Source of the DNA: Tissierellia bacterium KA00581
Lineage (GTDB): Bacteria > Bacillota > Clostridia > Tissierellales > Peptoniphilaceae
DNA: 58,568 bases
Direction: 5' to 3'
NCBI GenBank assembly: GCA_001552895.1
Contig: KQ959616.1
Location: forward strand, 1 to 58,568
Shown here: positions 45,042 through 53,844 of the stretch, piece by piece
Position numbering within the stretch: position 1 is the stretch's first letter
Layout: every line of letters begins with the position of its first letter
Notes under the pieces: generated by a model
Database searches by the model: none
Told to the model about the DNA's origin: nothing
Seen by the model: the letters and a program-made list of their open reading frames with translations, nothing else
Translations under genes and position numbers: made by a program

Positions 45042-46310
45042 ATGGACATAAAAATTATACCTAACGATTTATTTGGAGAAGTAAAGGCTATTCCTTCTAA
45101 ATCTGTGTTACATAGGGCTCTGATCGCAAGCTCTATTTCGCAAAAACAAAATATAAAATTATCTAATGTAGATATGATTTCGGATGATGTTCTTGCAACT
45201 ATAAATTGTCTTCAAGCGTTAGGTGCAAAAATAGAAACAGAAAGTAATAATATTTATGTTCGTTCCATTAAGAATATATCTGATGAAATTTATATTGACT
45301 GTAAAGAGAGCGGAACAACTTTAAGGTTGTTATTACCATTGCTTAGCATGTTTTCAAAAAGTACAATAGTAAATTGTAAAGGGAGTTTAAGGGATAGACC
45401 GATTATAGAGTTAATAGACACACTAAAAAATTCTGGAGTATGTTTTGAAGGTGAAATATTTCCGATAAAAGTTTCTGGGAATGTAACAGGAACTCATTTT
45501 AAGATAAAGGGAGATATTAGTTCTCAGTATATTAGTGGTTTGCTTTTGCTATCGGCGCTAATGGAACAGCAAACAACTATTTTTTTGACGACTCCTTTAG
45601 AATCTAAAAATTACGTTGATATGACAATAGATATTTTAAGGGATTTTGGAATAACTGTAAAAGAGAAAGAGAACAGTTATGTGGTCTTTGGAGGTAGGAG
45701 ATTGTTCAAAGCACCTAATAAATATATTGTTGAAGGAGATTGGTCAAATGCTGCATTTTTTATTGTAGCAGGATGCTTGGGTAAGAACTTAAAAGTAAAT
45801 GGATTGAATTTTAATTCTATTCAAGGAGACAAGCAAATCATAGAGATGTTAAAAAAAATAGGGGGAAATTTAGACAATTCAAGAGATTGTGTTTTTGCTT
45901 CAAAAAGTGATTTCACTTCTTTTAACCTTGATTTTACCGACATACCAGATTTATTTCCTATGTTATCTGTTGTTGCGGCATTATCGAGAGGAACAAGTAT
46001 ATTAAGTGGTGGTAAAAGGTTAAAATACAAAGAGAGTAATCGGATAGAATCCACATTTCAAATGTTAAAAAACTTAGGTGCAGAAGTTGAGAAAATAGAT
46101 TGCGGCTTAAAGATTACAGGACAAGAGTTTTTAAATGGAGGCATAGTAAATTCTTTTAACGATCACAGAATAGTAATGGCTGCTTCTATTGCATCAATAA
46201 GATGCAAGAAACCTATTTCAATAATAAATACAGAAGCTGTTAATAAATCATATCCAAAGTTTATACAAGATTTTGAAAAGGTAGGTGGAAATATTAATGT
46301 CATCCGTTAG
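45042..46310 (+). CDS. aroA: EPSP synthase
   Basis: 422 residues from ATG 45042 (AAGGTGGAG upstream; the frame opens earlier at TTG 45015 within aroB). 5-Enolpyruvylshikimate-3-phosphate synthase: PSKSVLHRALIASS (about 20-33), ESGTTLRLLLPLLSMFS, KGSLRDRPIIELIDTLKNSG (LRxRP motif), SSQYISGLLLLSALME, EGDWSNAAFFIVAGCLG, SVVAALSRGTSILSGGKRLKYKESNRIE, and NSFNDHRIVMAASIASIRC. All are typical, full length. Its stop codon lies inside the next gene, indicating translational coupling. Confidence 0.95.
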   Translation: MDIKIIPNDLFGEVKAIPSKSVLHRALIASSISQKQNIKLSNVDMISDDVLATINCLQALGAKIETESNNIYVRSIKNISDEIYIDCKESGTTLRLLLPLLSMFSKSTIVNCKGSLRDRPIIELIDTLKNSGVCFEGEIFPIKVSGNVTGTHFKIKGDISSQYISGLLLLSALMEQQTTIFLTTPLESKNYVDMTIDILRDFGITVKEKENSYVVFGGRRLFKAPNKYIVEGDWSNAAFFIVAGCLGKNLKVNGLNFNSIQGDKQIIEMLKKIGGNLDNSRDCVFASKSDFTSFNLDFTDIPDLFPMLSVVAALSRGTSILSGGKRLKYKESNRIESTFQMLKNLGAEVEKIDCGLKITGQEFLNGGIVNSFNDHRIVMAASIASIRCKKPISIINTEAVNKSYPKFIQDFEKVGGNINVIR

Positions 46311-47811
46311 TATAGGCAAAAATATAAAGTTGAGTATTTTTGGAGAATCTCATGGAAAGTATATTGGTGGTGTAGCAGATGGATTTCCGTATGGAGTTAG
46401 TATAGACTTAGATAAATTGCAAAAATTTATGAAAAGACGAACTCCAGGGAACAATAAATTTGTTACACAAAGAGTAGAAGAAGACAAAATTGAATTTTTA
46501 TCAGGGATAAAAAACAATATTATTATGGGCGATCCATTGTCTCTTGTTATTGAAAATAAAAATGCAAATTCACAAGAATATAAGGATACAGATGGGATAC
46601 TAAGACCTTCACATGTTGATTTTCCTGCGATGATTAAATATGGAGAGTATATTCAATTAGAAGGTGGAGGGCATTTTTCTGGTAGATTGACAGCGATAAT
46701 TACAGCATTTGGGGGGATAGCAAAACAAATATTGGGAAAACACAATATACATGTTTTAGCTCATCTTTATAAAATAAGAAATATTTTAGACATAGAACAT
46801 AACTTTGAAGAAGATATGATGAATAAATATAAAGCATCTGAAGAAAATAGGTATTCGGTAATTAATGAAAAAAATATAGAAAAGATAGATAAAATAATAT
46901 CAGAATTAAAATTAAAAGGTGATTCAACTGGTGGAATTGTGTATAATGAAAAAGCAGATGAATTAGCCAAAAGAGCTCTTTTGTCGCAGGGGTATAAAAC
47001 ATATAATGACGGATCTATCTATTTCATAGGTTTTCAAAAACAAGATTGGATTAGTATGGTAGAATCACTCAATAATGAAATTAATGAAGAGAATATAGAA
47101 TACAATATTAGGGTGGAAGAATCTAATCCGAAGGATTATTTAGATAAATTGCTACTTATATTTGATGGTCAACGAGTGATTATTAACTGTTACAAAGGTA
47201 ACAAATCTTATGTTCAAGGGAAACAGAGTTTATTATTTCAGAAAATTATTTCATTAGCCATTGAAAAATTACCAACAGATAATGCTGTTATAGAAGTCCT
47301 AAATACGTATCATGCTTTAACAGTAGAAAAGTCTGAAGTAGAAAATGCCTTTTCTGCTATATTACCTAATTTCCCAATTAATGAACAAGATACAAAACTG
47401 AGAAACACGTTATTATCAGCAGTATTTAATACCCTAATAATAGGGTATATGCCTGATTATACTTATTTAGTTACACCACTTTTTAGAGTTATGGAATTTT
47501 ATTTGCATAGAATTTTGAGTGATAGATTAGGAAAAAATACAACTACATCAAAAGGAAAGAATAAATTTGGTTACTTCAAACCTAACAAGTCAACAAATAG
47601 GTACGAATATAATTCTTCAAAAGGAAATCTTAATAATAATCAGATAGATTATTTAAATGATTTGTATAATAGGTATAACAAGATGAGACATCCATATTCT
47701 CACTGGTCAGAGAATTCAATGGATACTCAAGTTATAACGGATATAAAAACAGCTCATGATATAATTTTAGAGGGCTTGCAATTTATAAATAAATATTATA
47801 TAATGTTCTAG
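46297..47811 (+). CDS. Chimeric protein: chorismate synthase N-terminal part fused to RnlA toxin
   Basis: 504 residues in one frame from ATG 46297. Residues 1-215 are chorismate synthase: LSIFGESHGKYIGGVADG with the FGESHG His, RRTPGNNKFVTQRVEEDKIEFLSG, LRPSHVDFPAMIKYG, EGGGHFSGRLTAI, ending KLKGDSTGGIV. The C-terminal 150 residues of AroC, with its catalytic Asp, are absent. From residue 216 (about 46942) the sequence is RnlA (RNase LS): the repeat-domain stretch VIINCYKGNKSYVQGKQSLLFQKII, then YLVTPLFRVMEFYLHRIL, and the HEPN motif RHPYSH (R464-x4-H469) near the end. The chorismate synthase activity must be lost; the toxin half has its HEPN residues. RnlB follows 46 bases later. Confidence 0.85.
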   Translation: MSSVSIGKNIKLSIFGESHGKYIGGVADGFPYGVSIDLDKLQKFMKRRTPGNNKFVTQRVEEDKIEFLSGIKNNIIMGDPLSLVIENKNANSQEYKDTDGILRPSHVDFPAMIKYGEYIQLEGGGHFSGRLTAIITAFGGIAKQILGKHNIHVLAHLYKIRNILDIEHNFEEDMMNKYKASEENRYSVINEKNIEKIDKIISELKLKGDSTGGIVYNEKADELAKRALLSQGYKTYNDGSIYFIGFQKQDWISMVESLNNEINEENIEYNIRVEESNPKDYLDKLLLIFDGQRVIINCYKGNKSYVQGKQSLLFQKIISLAIEKLPTDNAVIEVLNTYHALTVEKSEVENAFSAILPNFPINEQDTKLRNTLLSAVFNTLIIGYMPDYTYLVTPLFRVMEFYLHRILSDRLGKNTTTSKGKNKFGYFKPNKSTNRYEYNSSKGNLNNNQIDYLNDLYNRYNKMRHPYSHWSENSMDTQVITDIKTAHDIILEGLQFINKYYIMF

Positions 47812-47857
47812 TTACTTTTTTATAAGAATGATTTAAGAGGAAGGAGGAGATGTTGTA

Positions 47858-48205
47858 ATGAAGCCATATTTGATAAATAGTTTAAAAAAAGATGGATTTG
47901 ATGCCATAATAACATTGTTGGATTACCAAACTCAAATATCAAGATGTTTAAAATCCATTAGAATGTCTCCGGATGAAACAAGAAAACTCTTGATAGATAC
48001 CATATTATGTTCAGGAATGAATGAGTATCGTTTTATTGAAACTACTTTAAATGAAGATGGAACAATCAATCTAAATCATTATAATTATGTTAATGTAAAC
48101 GATGATGTACTTAAAAAAGCAAATGATATTCTAAAATATCAACCTGTTTTTTTAAGAAATTCTGTATTGCCAGAATCACAAATAAAAAAAATAGCACAAA
48201 ATTAA
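47858..48205 (+). CDS. rnlB: RnlB-like antitoxin
   Basis: 115 residues. It has the size and sequence pattern of RnlB: a middle block LLIDTILCSGMNEYRFIETTLNEDGTINLNHYNYVNVND and the end LKYQPVFLRNSVLPESQIKKIA, which parallels the E. coli RnlB ending (HPEYLEASVLSPDDVRQVL, from memory). RnlB neutralises RnlA, an HEPN ribonuclease that defends against phages such as T4. GGAGGAG precedes ATG 47858. A terminator follows. Confidence 0.8.
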   Translation: MKPYLINSLKKDGFDAIITLLDYQTQISRCLKSIRMSPDETRKLLIDTILCSGMNEYRFIETTLNEDGTINLNHYNYVNVNDDVLKKANDILKYQPVFLRNSVLPESQIKKIAQN

Positions 48206-48240
48206 ATATACTATAATACTATATACTAGATAACGCATCA

Positions 48241-48270
48241 AAGCACTTAAAGAAATTTAGGTGCTTTTTT
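48241..48270 (+). terminator. Terminator after rnlB
   Basis: AAGCACTT pairs with AGGTGCTT (one G-T pair) over 10 bases and is followed by six T. Confidence 0.75.
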
Positions 48271-48294
48271 AATATCAATTACTTGACATTGTAG

Positions 48295-48900
48295 GGAAAG
48301 ACTACTATAACAAACTTACTTCTGAGATTTTATGATGTGCATAAAGGGAAAATTACACTCGGAGGAACTGATATAAGGGATATTCCTTATGATGAGCTTT
48401 TAGACCGTATTAGCATTGTCATGCAGAATGTTCAACTATTCGATAACACGATTGAAGAAAATATCAGAGTAGGTAAAAAAGGAGCTACAAAAGAGGAAAT
48501 CATTAAAGCTGCAAAGAAGGCAAGGATACATGATTTCATTATGAGTTTACCAAAGGGTTATGAAACTGATATTGGGGAAAATGGTGGGATTCTTTCAGGG
48601 GGACAAAGACAAAGAATATCTATTGCAAGAGCTTTTCTAAAAGATGCACCGATTTTAATTCTTGATGAAATGACAAGTAATGTTGATCCTGTAAATGAAT
48701 CTTTGATACAAGATGCGATTACAGAACTTGCAAAGAATAGAACCGTACTTGTAGTGGCTCATCATTTAAAAACAATTCAAAAAGCTGATCAAATTCTCGT
48801 ATTTCAAAAAGGAAATTTACTTGAAAAAGGAAAGCATGGCGAACTTCTTGCAAAAAATGGTTACTACACAAAATTATGGAAAGCTCAGTATGAGGTATAA
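48295..48900 (+). pseudogene. ABC exporter ATPase, 5' end deleted inside Walker A
   Basis: The frame begins GKTTITNLLLRFYDVHKGKITL at 48295, directly after an in-frame TAG, so only the last part of the Walker A motif remains. Downstream the domain is normal: Q-loop MQNVQLFDNTIEENI, signature LSGGQRQRISIARAF, Walker B ILILDEMTSNVD, H-loop VVAHHL. The pattern is that of half-size exporters with fused membrane domain (MsbA/IrtB/YbtQ-like), which accompany siderophore genes. The whole membrane domain is missing. GTG 48337 could start a 187-residue product, but it would not bind ATP. Confidence 0.85.
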
Positions 48901-48902
48901 CC

Positions 48903-50420
48903 ATGATTTTGCTAAAAAATGTTTATTATGAATGGGAAGATGGACGAACTGCTTTAAAAAATGTCAATCTTGAAATTAGAAAAGGTGAATTTGTTTTAAT
49001 TTCAGGGAAAAGTGGAAGTGGTAAAAGCACTCTTGGAAGCGTGATGAATGGTCTTATTCCACATTATTACAAAGGCAAAATGCAAGGGGAAGCTTTTGCA
49101 TCCGGAAAAGATATAAGCAAATTATCGCTTCATGAAATAGGGCATATTGTAGGGACTGTATTTCAAGATCCAAGAAGTCAATTTTTTACGACAACGACAG
49201 ATGAAGAAATAGCTTTTGGGCTTCAAACCATCTGCAAATCAAGAGATGAAATAAAACAGAGAGTAGAAGAAGTATATGCAGAACTGGATATTGAGGAACT
49301 GAAAGGAAAATCTGTTTTTGAATTATCAAGCGGACAGAAACAAAAGATAGCTATTGCAAGTATCTATGCGATGAATCCGAAAGTTTTAATTTTAGATGAA
49401 CCTTCAGCAAATTTGGATATGAAAGCAACATTTGACCTATTTTTAATTTTGGAAAAATTAAAGAAAAAGGGAACAACAGTTGTTCTAATTGAACATCGTT
49501 TGTACTATGTAAAATCTTTATTTGACCGTTTTCTTTTGGTGAAAGATGGAGAAATTGCACAGGACTTGAGTCGGGAAGAAGTTATTCATCTTGAAGGGGA
49601 GTTTTGGGATGAGAATGGACTAAGAACTCTTGAATTAGAAGAATACAGGATAAGTGAGAAGAAAGATTCATATCAATTAAAGGATGAAAGTATCAGCGGG
49701 AAAGACTTGAAATTTTGCTATTCGAATGTAGCTAAGAATGGAAAGAAGCAAAAACATTACATTTTAAATCATCTTGATTTCAATATGGAGTGTGGAAAAG
49801 CTATTGGTCTTATCGGCTTAAATGGTACTGGGAAAACTACCTTTGCAAGAGTGCTTTCAGGACTTGAGAAGATAGAAGAGGGAAAAATTTGGTTGGAAAA
49901 AGATAAAGAGTTGAATCGTAAAGATTTAATGGATATGTCATATTTTGTATTTCAAGATTCAGACTATCAGTTATTTTCGGAAAGTGTACTTGATGAAATG
50001 CTACTTGGTTTTTCAAGTAAAGATAAAAAAGAAAATACTCAAAAGGCAAAGTCTATTTTGAGTGTACTTGGCTTAGACAAATACATTGATAAGCATCCGT
50101 TTGCTTTATCAAGAGGAGAAAAACAAAGACTGACAATAGCTTGCGGAATTATGAAACAGGCAAAAGTTTTTATCTATGATGAACCAACGTCAGGTTGTGA
50201 TAAAGACTCAATGCTTTCGGTGGCAAAATTGATTGAAGAACAATTAAAAAATGGGACAACAGTTTTGGTAATAAGTCATGATTTTGAGTTTTTAGCAAAC
50301 ACAGTAAGCGAGCTGTGGGTAATGGGAGATGAAAAAATAGAAACTGTTTTGAATATGAGTGAAAGTAACAAATTTCTCATATTAGACAAGATGAGAGGAG
50401 GTAAGAAGCTTGGCAGATAG
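48903..50420 (+). CDS. ECF transporter ATPase with two ABC domains (EcfA-type)
   Basis: 505 residues. First ABC module: Walker A SGKSGSGKST (about 35-44), VFQDPRSQFF, signature LSSGQKQKIAIAS, Walker B VLILDEPSANLD. Second module from about 260: GLNGTGKTTFAR, VFQDSDYQLFSESV, LSRGEKQRLTIACG, VFIYDEPTSGCD. Both modules are complete. It energises uptake through the EcfT and EcfS proteins that follow; EcfT overlaps its end by 11 bases. The preceding truncated exporter ends just before its ATG. Confidence 0.9.
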   Translation: MILLKNVYYEWEDGRTALKNVNLEIRKGEFVLISGKSGSGKSTLGSVMNGLIPHYYKGKMQGEAFASGKDISKLSLHEIGHIVGTVFQDPRSQFFTTTTDEEIAFGLQTICKSRDEIKQRVEEVYAELDIEELKGKSVFELSSGQKQKIAIASIYAMNPKVLILDEPSANLDMKATFDLFLILEKLKKKGTTVVLIEHRLYYVKSLFDRFLLVKDGEIAQDLSREEVIHLEGEFWDENGLRTLELEEYRISEKKDSYQLKDESISGKDLKFCYSNVAKNGKKQKHYILNHLDFNMECGKAIGLIGLNGTGKTTFARVLSGLEKIEEGKIWLEKDKELNRKDLMDMSYFVFQDSDYQLFSESVLDEMLLGFSSKDKKENTQKAKSILSVLGLDKYIDKHPFALSRGEKQRLTIACGIMKQAKVFIYDEPTSGCDKDSMLSVAKLIEEQLKNGTTVLVISHDFEFLANTVSELWVMGDEKIETVLNMSESNKFLILDKMRGGKKLGR

Positions 50421-51114
50421 AAAAACCATTGATCCGAGAATAAAGCTTACTCTACTTCCAATTGCCTCCTTTACGAGCTTTTTTATAAGCGATACAATTC
50501 TACTTTTTGTTCTAATTGCTTTTGTCTTTTTTCTGTATGTATATAGCAGTATGTGGAAAAGGGCTTTATGCTTTATCTTGTTTTTTGTGCTTTTATACTG
50601 CATAGAGTTAGGGCTTAGCAAGTTTTCTGAATCAAGCATTGTATTTGCAATATATATGTTTATTTACTTTGCATCAAGAATGACCTTAATTGCTATGTTT
50701 GGTGGATATATAACAAAGACTACAAGTGTAAGTGAAATGCTTGAAGCATTAAATAGAATGAAAGTACCAAGAAGCATTGGTATACCTTTTAGTGTTTTGC
50801 TTAGGTTTGTACCAACTATAAAAATAGAACTCAAGGCATTAAAAGAGAATATGAAGATTCGAGGAATTGTAACAAGTAGATTTTTTCCATTGCTACACCC
50901 AATTAAATACATTGAATATACACTTGTTCCGCTTTTAATGAGAATGATTAAGATTTCAGATGAATTGTCAGCTTCAGCACTTATTAGAGGACTTGATAGT
51001 GATGAGAACAGGGTAACATTAACAGAATTGCAGTTTAGATGTGCAGACTTAACTATTGGACTATTAGGAGCTTTTATGATTGCTCTTATGATAGTAATAC
51101 AGAGAATTTATTAG
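50410..51114 (+). CDS. ECF transporter transmembrane protein (EcfT-type)
   Basis: 234 residues from TTG 50410 (GAGGAGG upstream). Six hydrophobic helices and the two coupling motifs: RSIGIPFSVLLRFVPTI and SDELSASALIRGLDSD (Ala-Arg-Gly type). DPRIKLTLLPI begins the first helix. It links the ATPase to the substrate-binding protein. Second gene of the ecf operon. Confidence 0.88.
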   Translation: MADRKTIDPRIKLTLLPIASFTSFFISDTILLFVLIAFVFFLYVYSSMWKRALCFILFFVLLYCIELGLSKFSESSIVFAIYMFIYFASRMTLIAMFGGYITKTTSVSEMLEALNRMKVPRSIGIPFSVLLRFVPTIKIELKALKENMKIRGIVTSRFFPLLHPIKYIEYTLVPLLMRMIKISDELSASALIRGLDSDENRVTLTELQFRCADLTIGLLGAFMIALMIVIQRIY

Positions 51115-51124
51115 GAGGACTTTT

Positions 51125-51709
51125 ATGAAAAACAAATTAAATGGTCGTGATTTTATTACAATCGGAATTTTTAATGCAATTGGAATTGTCATATACATGG
51201 CAGCCAGCTTTGCTATGGCAACAACAGTTGTTGGAGGCTTTATTGCTTCAGGAGTTAGCTTTATGGTAGCTGCCACCGTTTATATCCTTATGGCTGTGAA
51301 AGTTAAAAAGAAGGGCGTATTTACAATATCAGGAACGCTTCTTGGTTTAATTGCGTTGTCAGGAGGACATTTGCCTCATGCAGTCTTTGCTGTAATCGGT
51401 GGAATTATATGTGATTTGATTATAGGAAATTATGAGAGCAAGGGACGAATGATTATTGGATATGGGACATTTGCATTAGCAGATTTTTTAGGAACAGTAA
51501 TTCCTGTGATTTTATTCGGAACTGCTTCTTTTGTGGAAAGAGCAACAAAATGGAAAATGAGCGAAGCACAAATAAATGAAGCATTATCTTATTTCAAAGT
51601 TTCGTGGGCAGTAGGCTTTGGTTTGATAACTTTTATTCTTGCTTGCATAGGAGCATTTGTTGCAACAAGAATACTTAAAAAACATTTTGAAAAAGCTGGA
51701 GTGATTTAA
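51125..51709 (+). CDS. ECF transporter substrate-binding component (MptD/Trep_Strep-like)
   Basis: 194 residues from ATG 51125 (AGGAGG upstream). The N-terminal NGRDFITIGIFNAIGIVIYMAASF and five or six membrane helices follow the S-component pattern (Trep_Strep/MptD family). Substrate not known; in siderophore loci it may concern iron chelate or precursor uptake. Last gene of the cargo block; beyond it only a remnant start remains. Confidence 0.75.
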   Translation: MKNKLNGRDFITIGIFNAIGIVIYMAASFAMATTVVGGFIASGVSFMVAATVYILMAVKVKKKGVFTISGTLLGLIALSGGHLPHAVFAVIGGIICDLIIGNYESKGRMIIGYGTFALADFLGTVIPVILFGTASFVERATKWKMSEAQINEALSYFKVSWAVGFGLITFILACIGAFVATRILKKHFEKAGVI

Positions 51710-52142
51710 TCAATATTTATTTGTGAGGGAAAAATGGATTAAATAATGGAGGTAATTGCTATGTATTATTAGGGTCTGTTATTCATATAGAAAAAAACAA
51801 TAGACCTTTTTGATACTAGTAATTATCATAAAAAATCAAATTTAAAATATATAGAAAGAACAAGTTTTCTTCATTTTAGAGGATTTATGCCTAATAGCAT
51901 AAGTTCTTATTTTAATATTCAAATTAATCTATAAAACTTAAAAATACTATAGAAAAATAAAAACTTTGGTTGCCAAAGAGGGCAAAATTCACTATATAAG
52001 GTGAGAGGTATTTTGTCATCTTTCTATAAAAATCAAAATACTTTGAAGTGTGAATATTCTTGAAATTGATTATGTGAGATTAGTATATTTTAAATTTAAT
52101 TCACTTATCAAGGTAAAAAAATAACTTACATAGGAGGTTAAA
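51710..52142. other. Intergenic remnant and hairpins between cargo and recombinase
   Basis: 433 bases without a complete gene. At 51739-51771 there is TGGAGGTAATTGCTATG followed by two codons and a stop (MYY*), the likely remains of a deleted next gene. A hairpin AGGGTCTGTT/AATAGACCTT (51771-51808) follows with T5. Further short inverted repeats are CTTTGG/CCAAAG (51964-51978) and AGGTATTTTG/CAAAATACTT (52006-52043). No RNA gene or ORF recognised. Confidence 0.55.
51771..51813 (+). terminator. Terminator-like hairpin at cargo end
   Basis: AGGGTCTGTT pairs with AATAGACCTT (mismatches), followed by TTTTGAT; directly after the truncated start codon remnant. Confidence 0.5.
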
Positions 52143-52280
52143 ATGCAAGCAATAAAGATTTATAGTATGAGAGTTGCTATGTTATGTAGACTTTATGACC
52201 TTAAATTAATTAATGATAAAGAATATATAAAAATAAAAAATAGAATAGAAAATGATTATAAGAAGAGAGATAGAAAGTAG
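52143..52280 (+). CDS. Small protein upstream of serine recombinase (SHOCT-like)
   Basis: 45 residues from ATG 52143 (AGGAGGT upstream): basic, helical, with LCRLYDLKLINDKEYIKIKNRI, resembling the short SHOCT-type C-terminal domains. Such small ORFs often precede TnpX/TndX-type recombinases. Function unknown; the recombinase starts 55 bases later. Confidence 0.55.
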   Translation: MQAIKIYSMRVAMLCRLYDLKLINDKEYIKIKNRIENDYKKRDRK

Positions 52281-52335
52281 TTAATCTTGTGATATAATAA
52301 CACTGTAGAAAGATATAAAATGGGAAGGAGGTAAA

Positions 52336-53844
52336 ATGAATACTAAAGTAAAAGTAATAAAAGCTTCAAATACAGGAGCAAGAAATAGAAATGCACTACA
52401 TTTAGATTTAAAATGTGTTGCAGCATATTGTCGAGTAAGTACAGATAGTAAAGACCAACTTGAATCATATAAATCGCAAGTTGATTATTATACTAATCTA
52501 ATAAAAAATAATAAAAACTGGACTCTGGCTGATATATATGCAGATGAAGCGACAACAGGAACAACTGCTACTAAAAGAGCAGATTTCATGAGACTAATAA
52601 GCGATTGTCAAAATGAAGATATAGACATGATAATTACTAAATCTATATCAAGATTTGCTAGAAATACATTAGATATCTTAAAGTATGTAAGACTATTAAA
52701 GGAAAACAATGTTGGTGTAGTATTTGAAGAAGAAAATATAGATACTTTGACAATGAATGGAGAGTTACTATTAACAATATTAAGTTCAGTAGCTCAACAA
52801 GAAGTAGAAAATACCTCAGCCCATGTAAAAAAAGGACTGAAAATGAAAATGGAAAAGGGGGAGCTTATTGGTTTTCAAGGTTGCCTTGGATATGATTATG
52901 ACCCTATAACAAAAAGCATCTCTATAAATGAAGAAGAAGCTAAAATTGTTAGATATATCTTTAAAAGATATTTAGAGGGCAATGGTGGCTCAGTCATTGG
53001 CAGGGAACTAGAAGAACAAGGATATCTCACCCCTAGAGGTAAAACAAAATGGCCTGATACTACAACAGTGTTAGGAATAATTAAAAATGAAAAGTATATT
53101 GGCGATATACTAATGGGAAAGACCTTCACAGTTGATCCCATAACAAAAAGAAGACTAGCAAATTTTGGAGAATCTGATAAATACCACATTGAAAATCATC
53201 ACGAGCCAATTATATCAAGAGAAGATTTTGAAAAAGCACAAGAGATTAGACTTAGGAGAGCACAAAACAAAAACACTATTGCTAATAAGGATAGGAAAAA
53301 AGAAAAACTATCAAGACAATACGCTTTTTCAAGTATGCTGGAATGTGGATTTTGTGGAGAGATACTTTCAAGAATAACTTGGCACACAAGTTCAATTTAC
53401 AAAAAAATTAACTGGCAATGTGTAAGGTCAACAAAAAAAGGTAAAAAATATTGCCCTCATTCAAAAGAAATACAAGAAGCAGCAATAGAAAAAGCTTTTG
53501 TTGAAAGCTATAGGCAATTATGCCATGCAGATTCAACAGAAATAGATGACTTTTTAAAAATTGTAGAAGAAGAAATAAATGATAATACTTTAGTCAAAGA
53601 TTTGAAAAAGTTAGAAAACCAATTAAACAGAATCATTAGTCAAGAAAGAAAGTTAGTTGATCTTCATTTAGAAGATAGTATAGACGAAGAAGTTTATGCT
53701 AAAAAGTATAAAAAACTGACAAAACAAAAAGAAGAATTACTTGATGAAAAGAAAACACTAGAGCTAACTATCAAAGATGAAAACTCTATTAAAAAAAGAT
53801 TAAAGAAATTTAAAAAGGTGTTAGAGAATAGAGAAATTATATAA
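52336..53844 (+). CDS. Large serine recombinase, truncated by an in-frame stop
   Basis: 502 residues. The resolvase domain holds AAYCRVSTDSKDQLESY (catalytic Ser) and ITKSISRFARN; the recombinase domain contains GYLTPRGKTKWPDTTTVLGIIKNEKYIGDIL; a zinc ribbon CGFCGEI...CVRSTKKGKKYC lies at about 335-375; a coiled coil follows. GGAAGGAGG precedes ATG 52336. Translation stops at TAA 53842-53844, but the same frame continues afterwards with the family's usual C-terminal segment. The enzyme probably integrated the element at its present site. Confidence 0.9.
   Translation: MNTKVKVIKASNTGARNRNALHLDLKCVAAYCRVSTDSKDQLESYKSQVDYYTNLIKNNKNWTLADIYADEATTGTTATKRADFMRLISDCQNEDIDMIITKSISRFARNTLDILKYVRLLKENNVGVVFEEENIDTLTMNGELLLTILSSVAQQEVENTSAHVKKGLKMKMEKGELIGFQGCLGYDYDPITKSISINEEEAKIVRYIFKRYLEGNGGSVIGRELEEQGYLTPRGKTKWPDTTTVLGIIKNEKYIGDILMGKTFTVDPITKRRLANFGESDKYHIENHHEPIISREDFEKAQEIRLRRAQNKNTIANKDRKKEKLSRQYAFSSMLECGFCGEILSRITWHTSSIYKKINWQCVRSTKKGKKYCPHSKEIQEAAIEKAFVESYRQLCHADSTEIDDFLKIVEEEINDNTLVKDLKKLENQLNRIISQERKLVDLHLEDSIDEEVYAKKYKKLTKQKEELLDEKKTLELTIKDENSIKKRLKKFKKVLENREII

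Noticed and set aside
48337-48900. Intact 187-residue ABC ATPase from GTG 48337
   Set aside because: The Walker A remnant GKTT lies upstream in frame after a stop codon, so this is a 5' deleted exporter rather than a short natural gene.
51980-52060. Left attachment site of a second element
   Set aside because: Several short inverted repeats but no copy of the sequence at 54,089, so nothing supports an att site here.
53165-53377. 70-residue frame inside the serine recombinase
   Set aside because: No ribosome site and no resemblance to any family; a shadow frame of the recombinase zinc-ribbon region.
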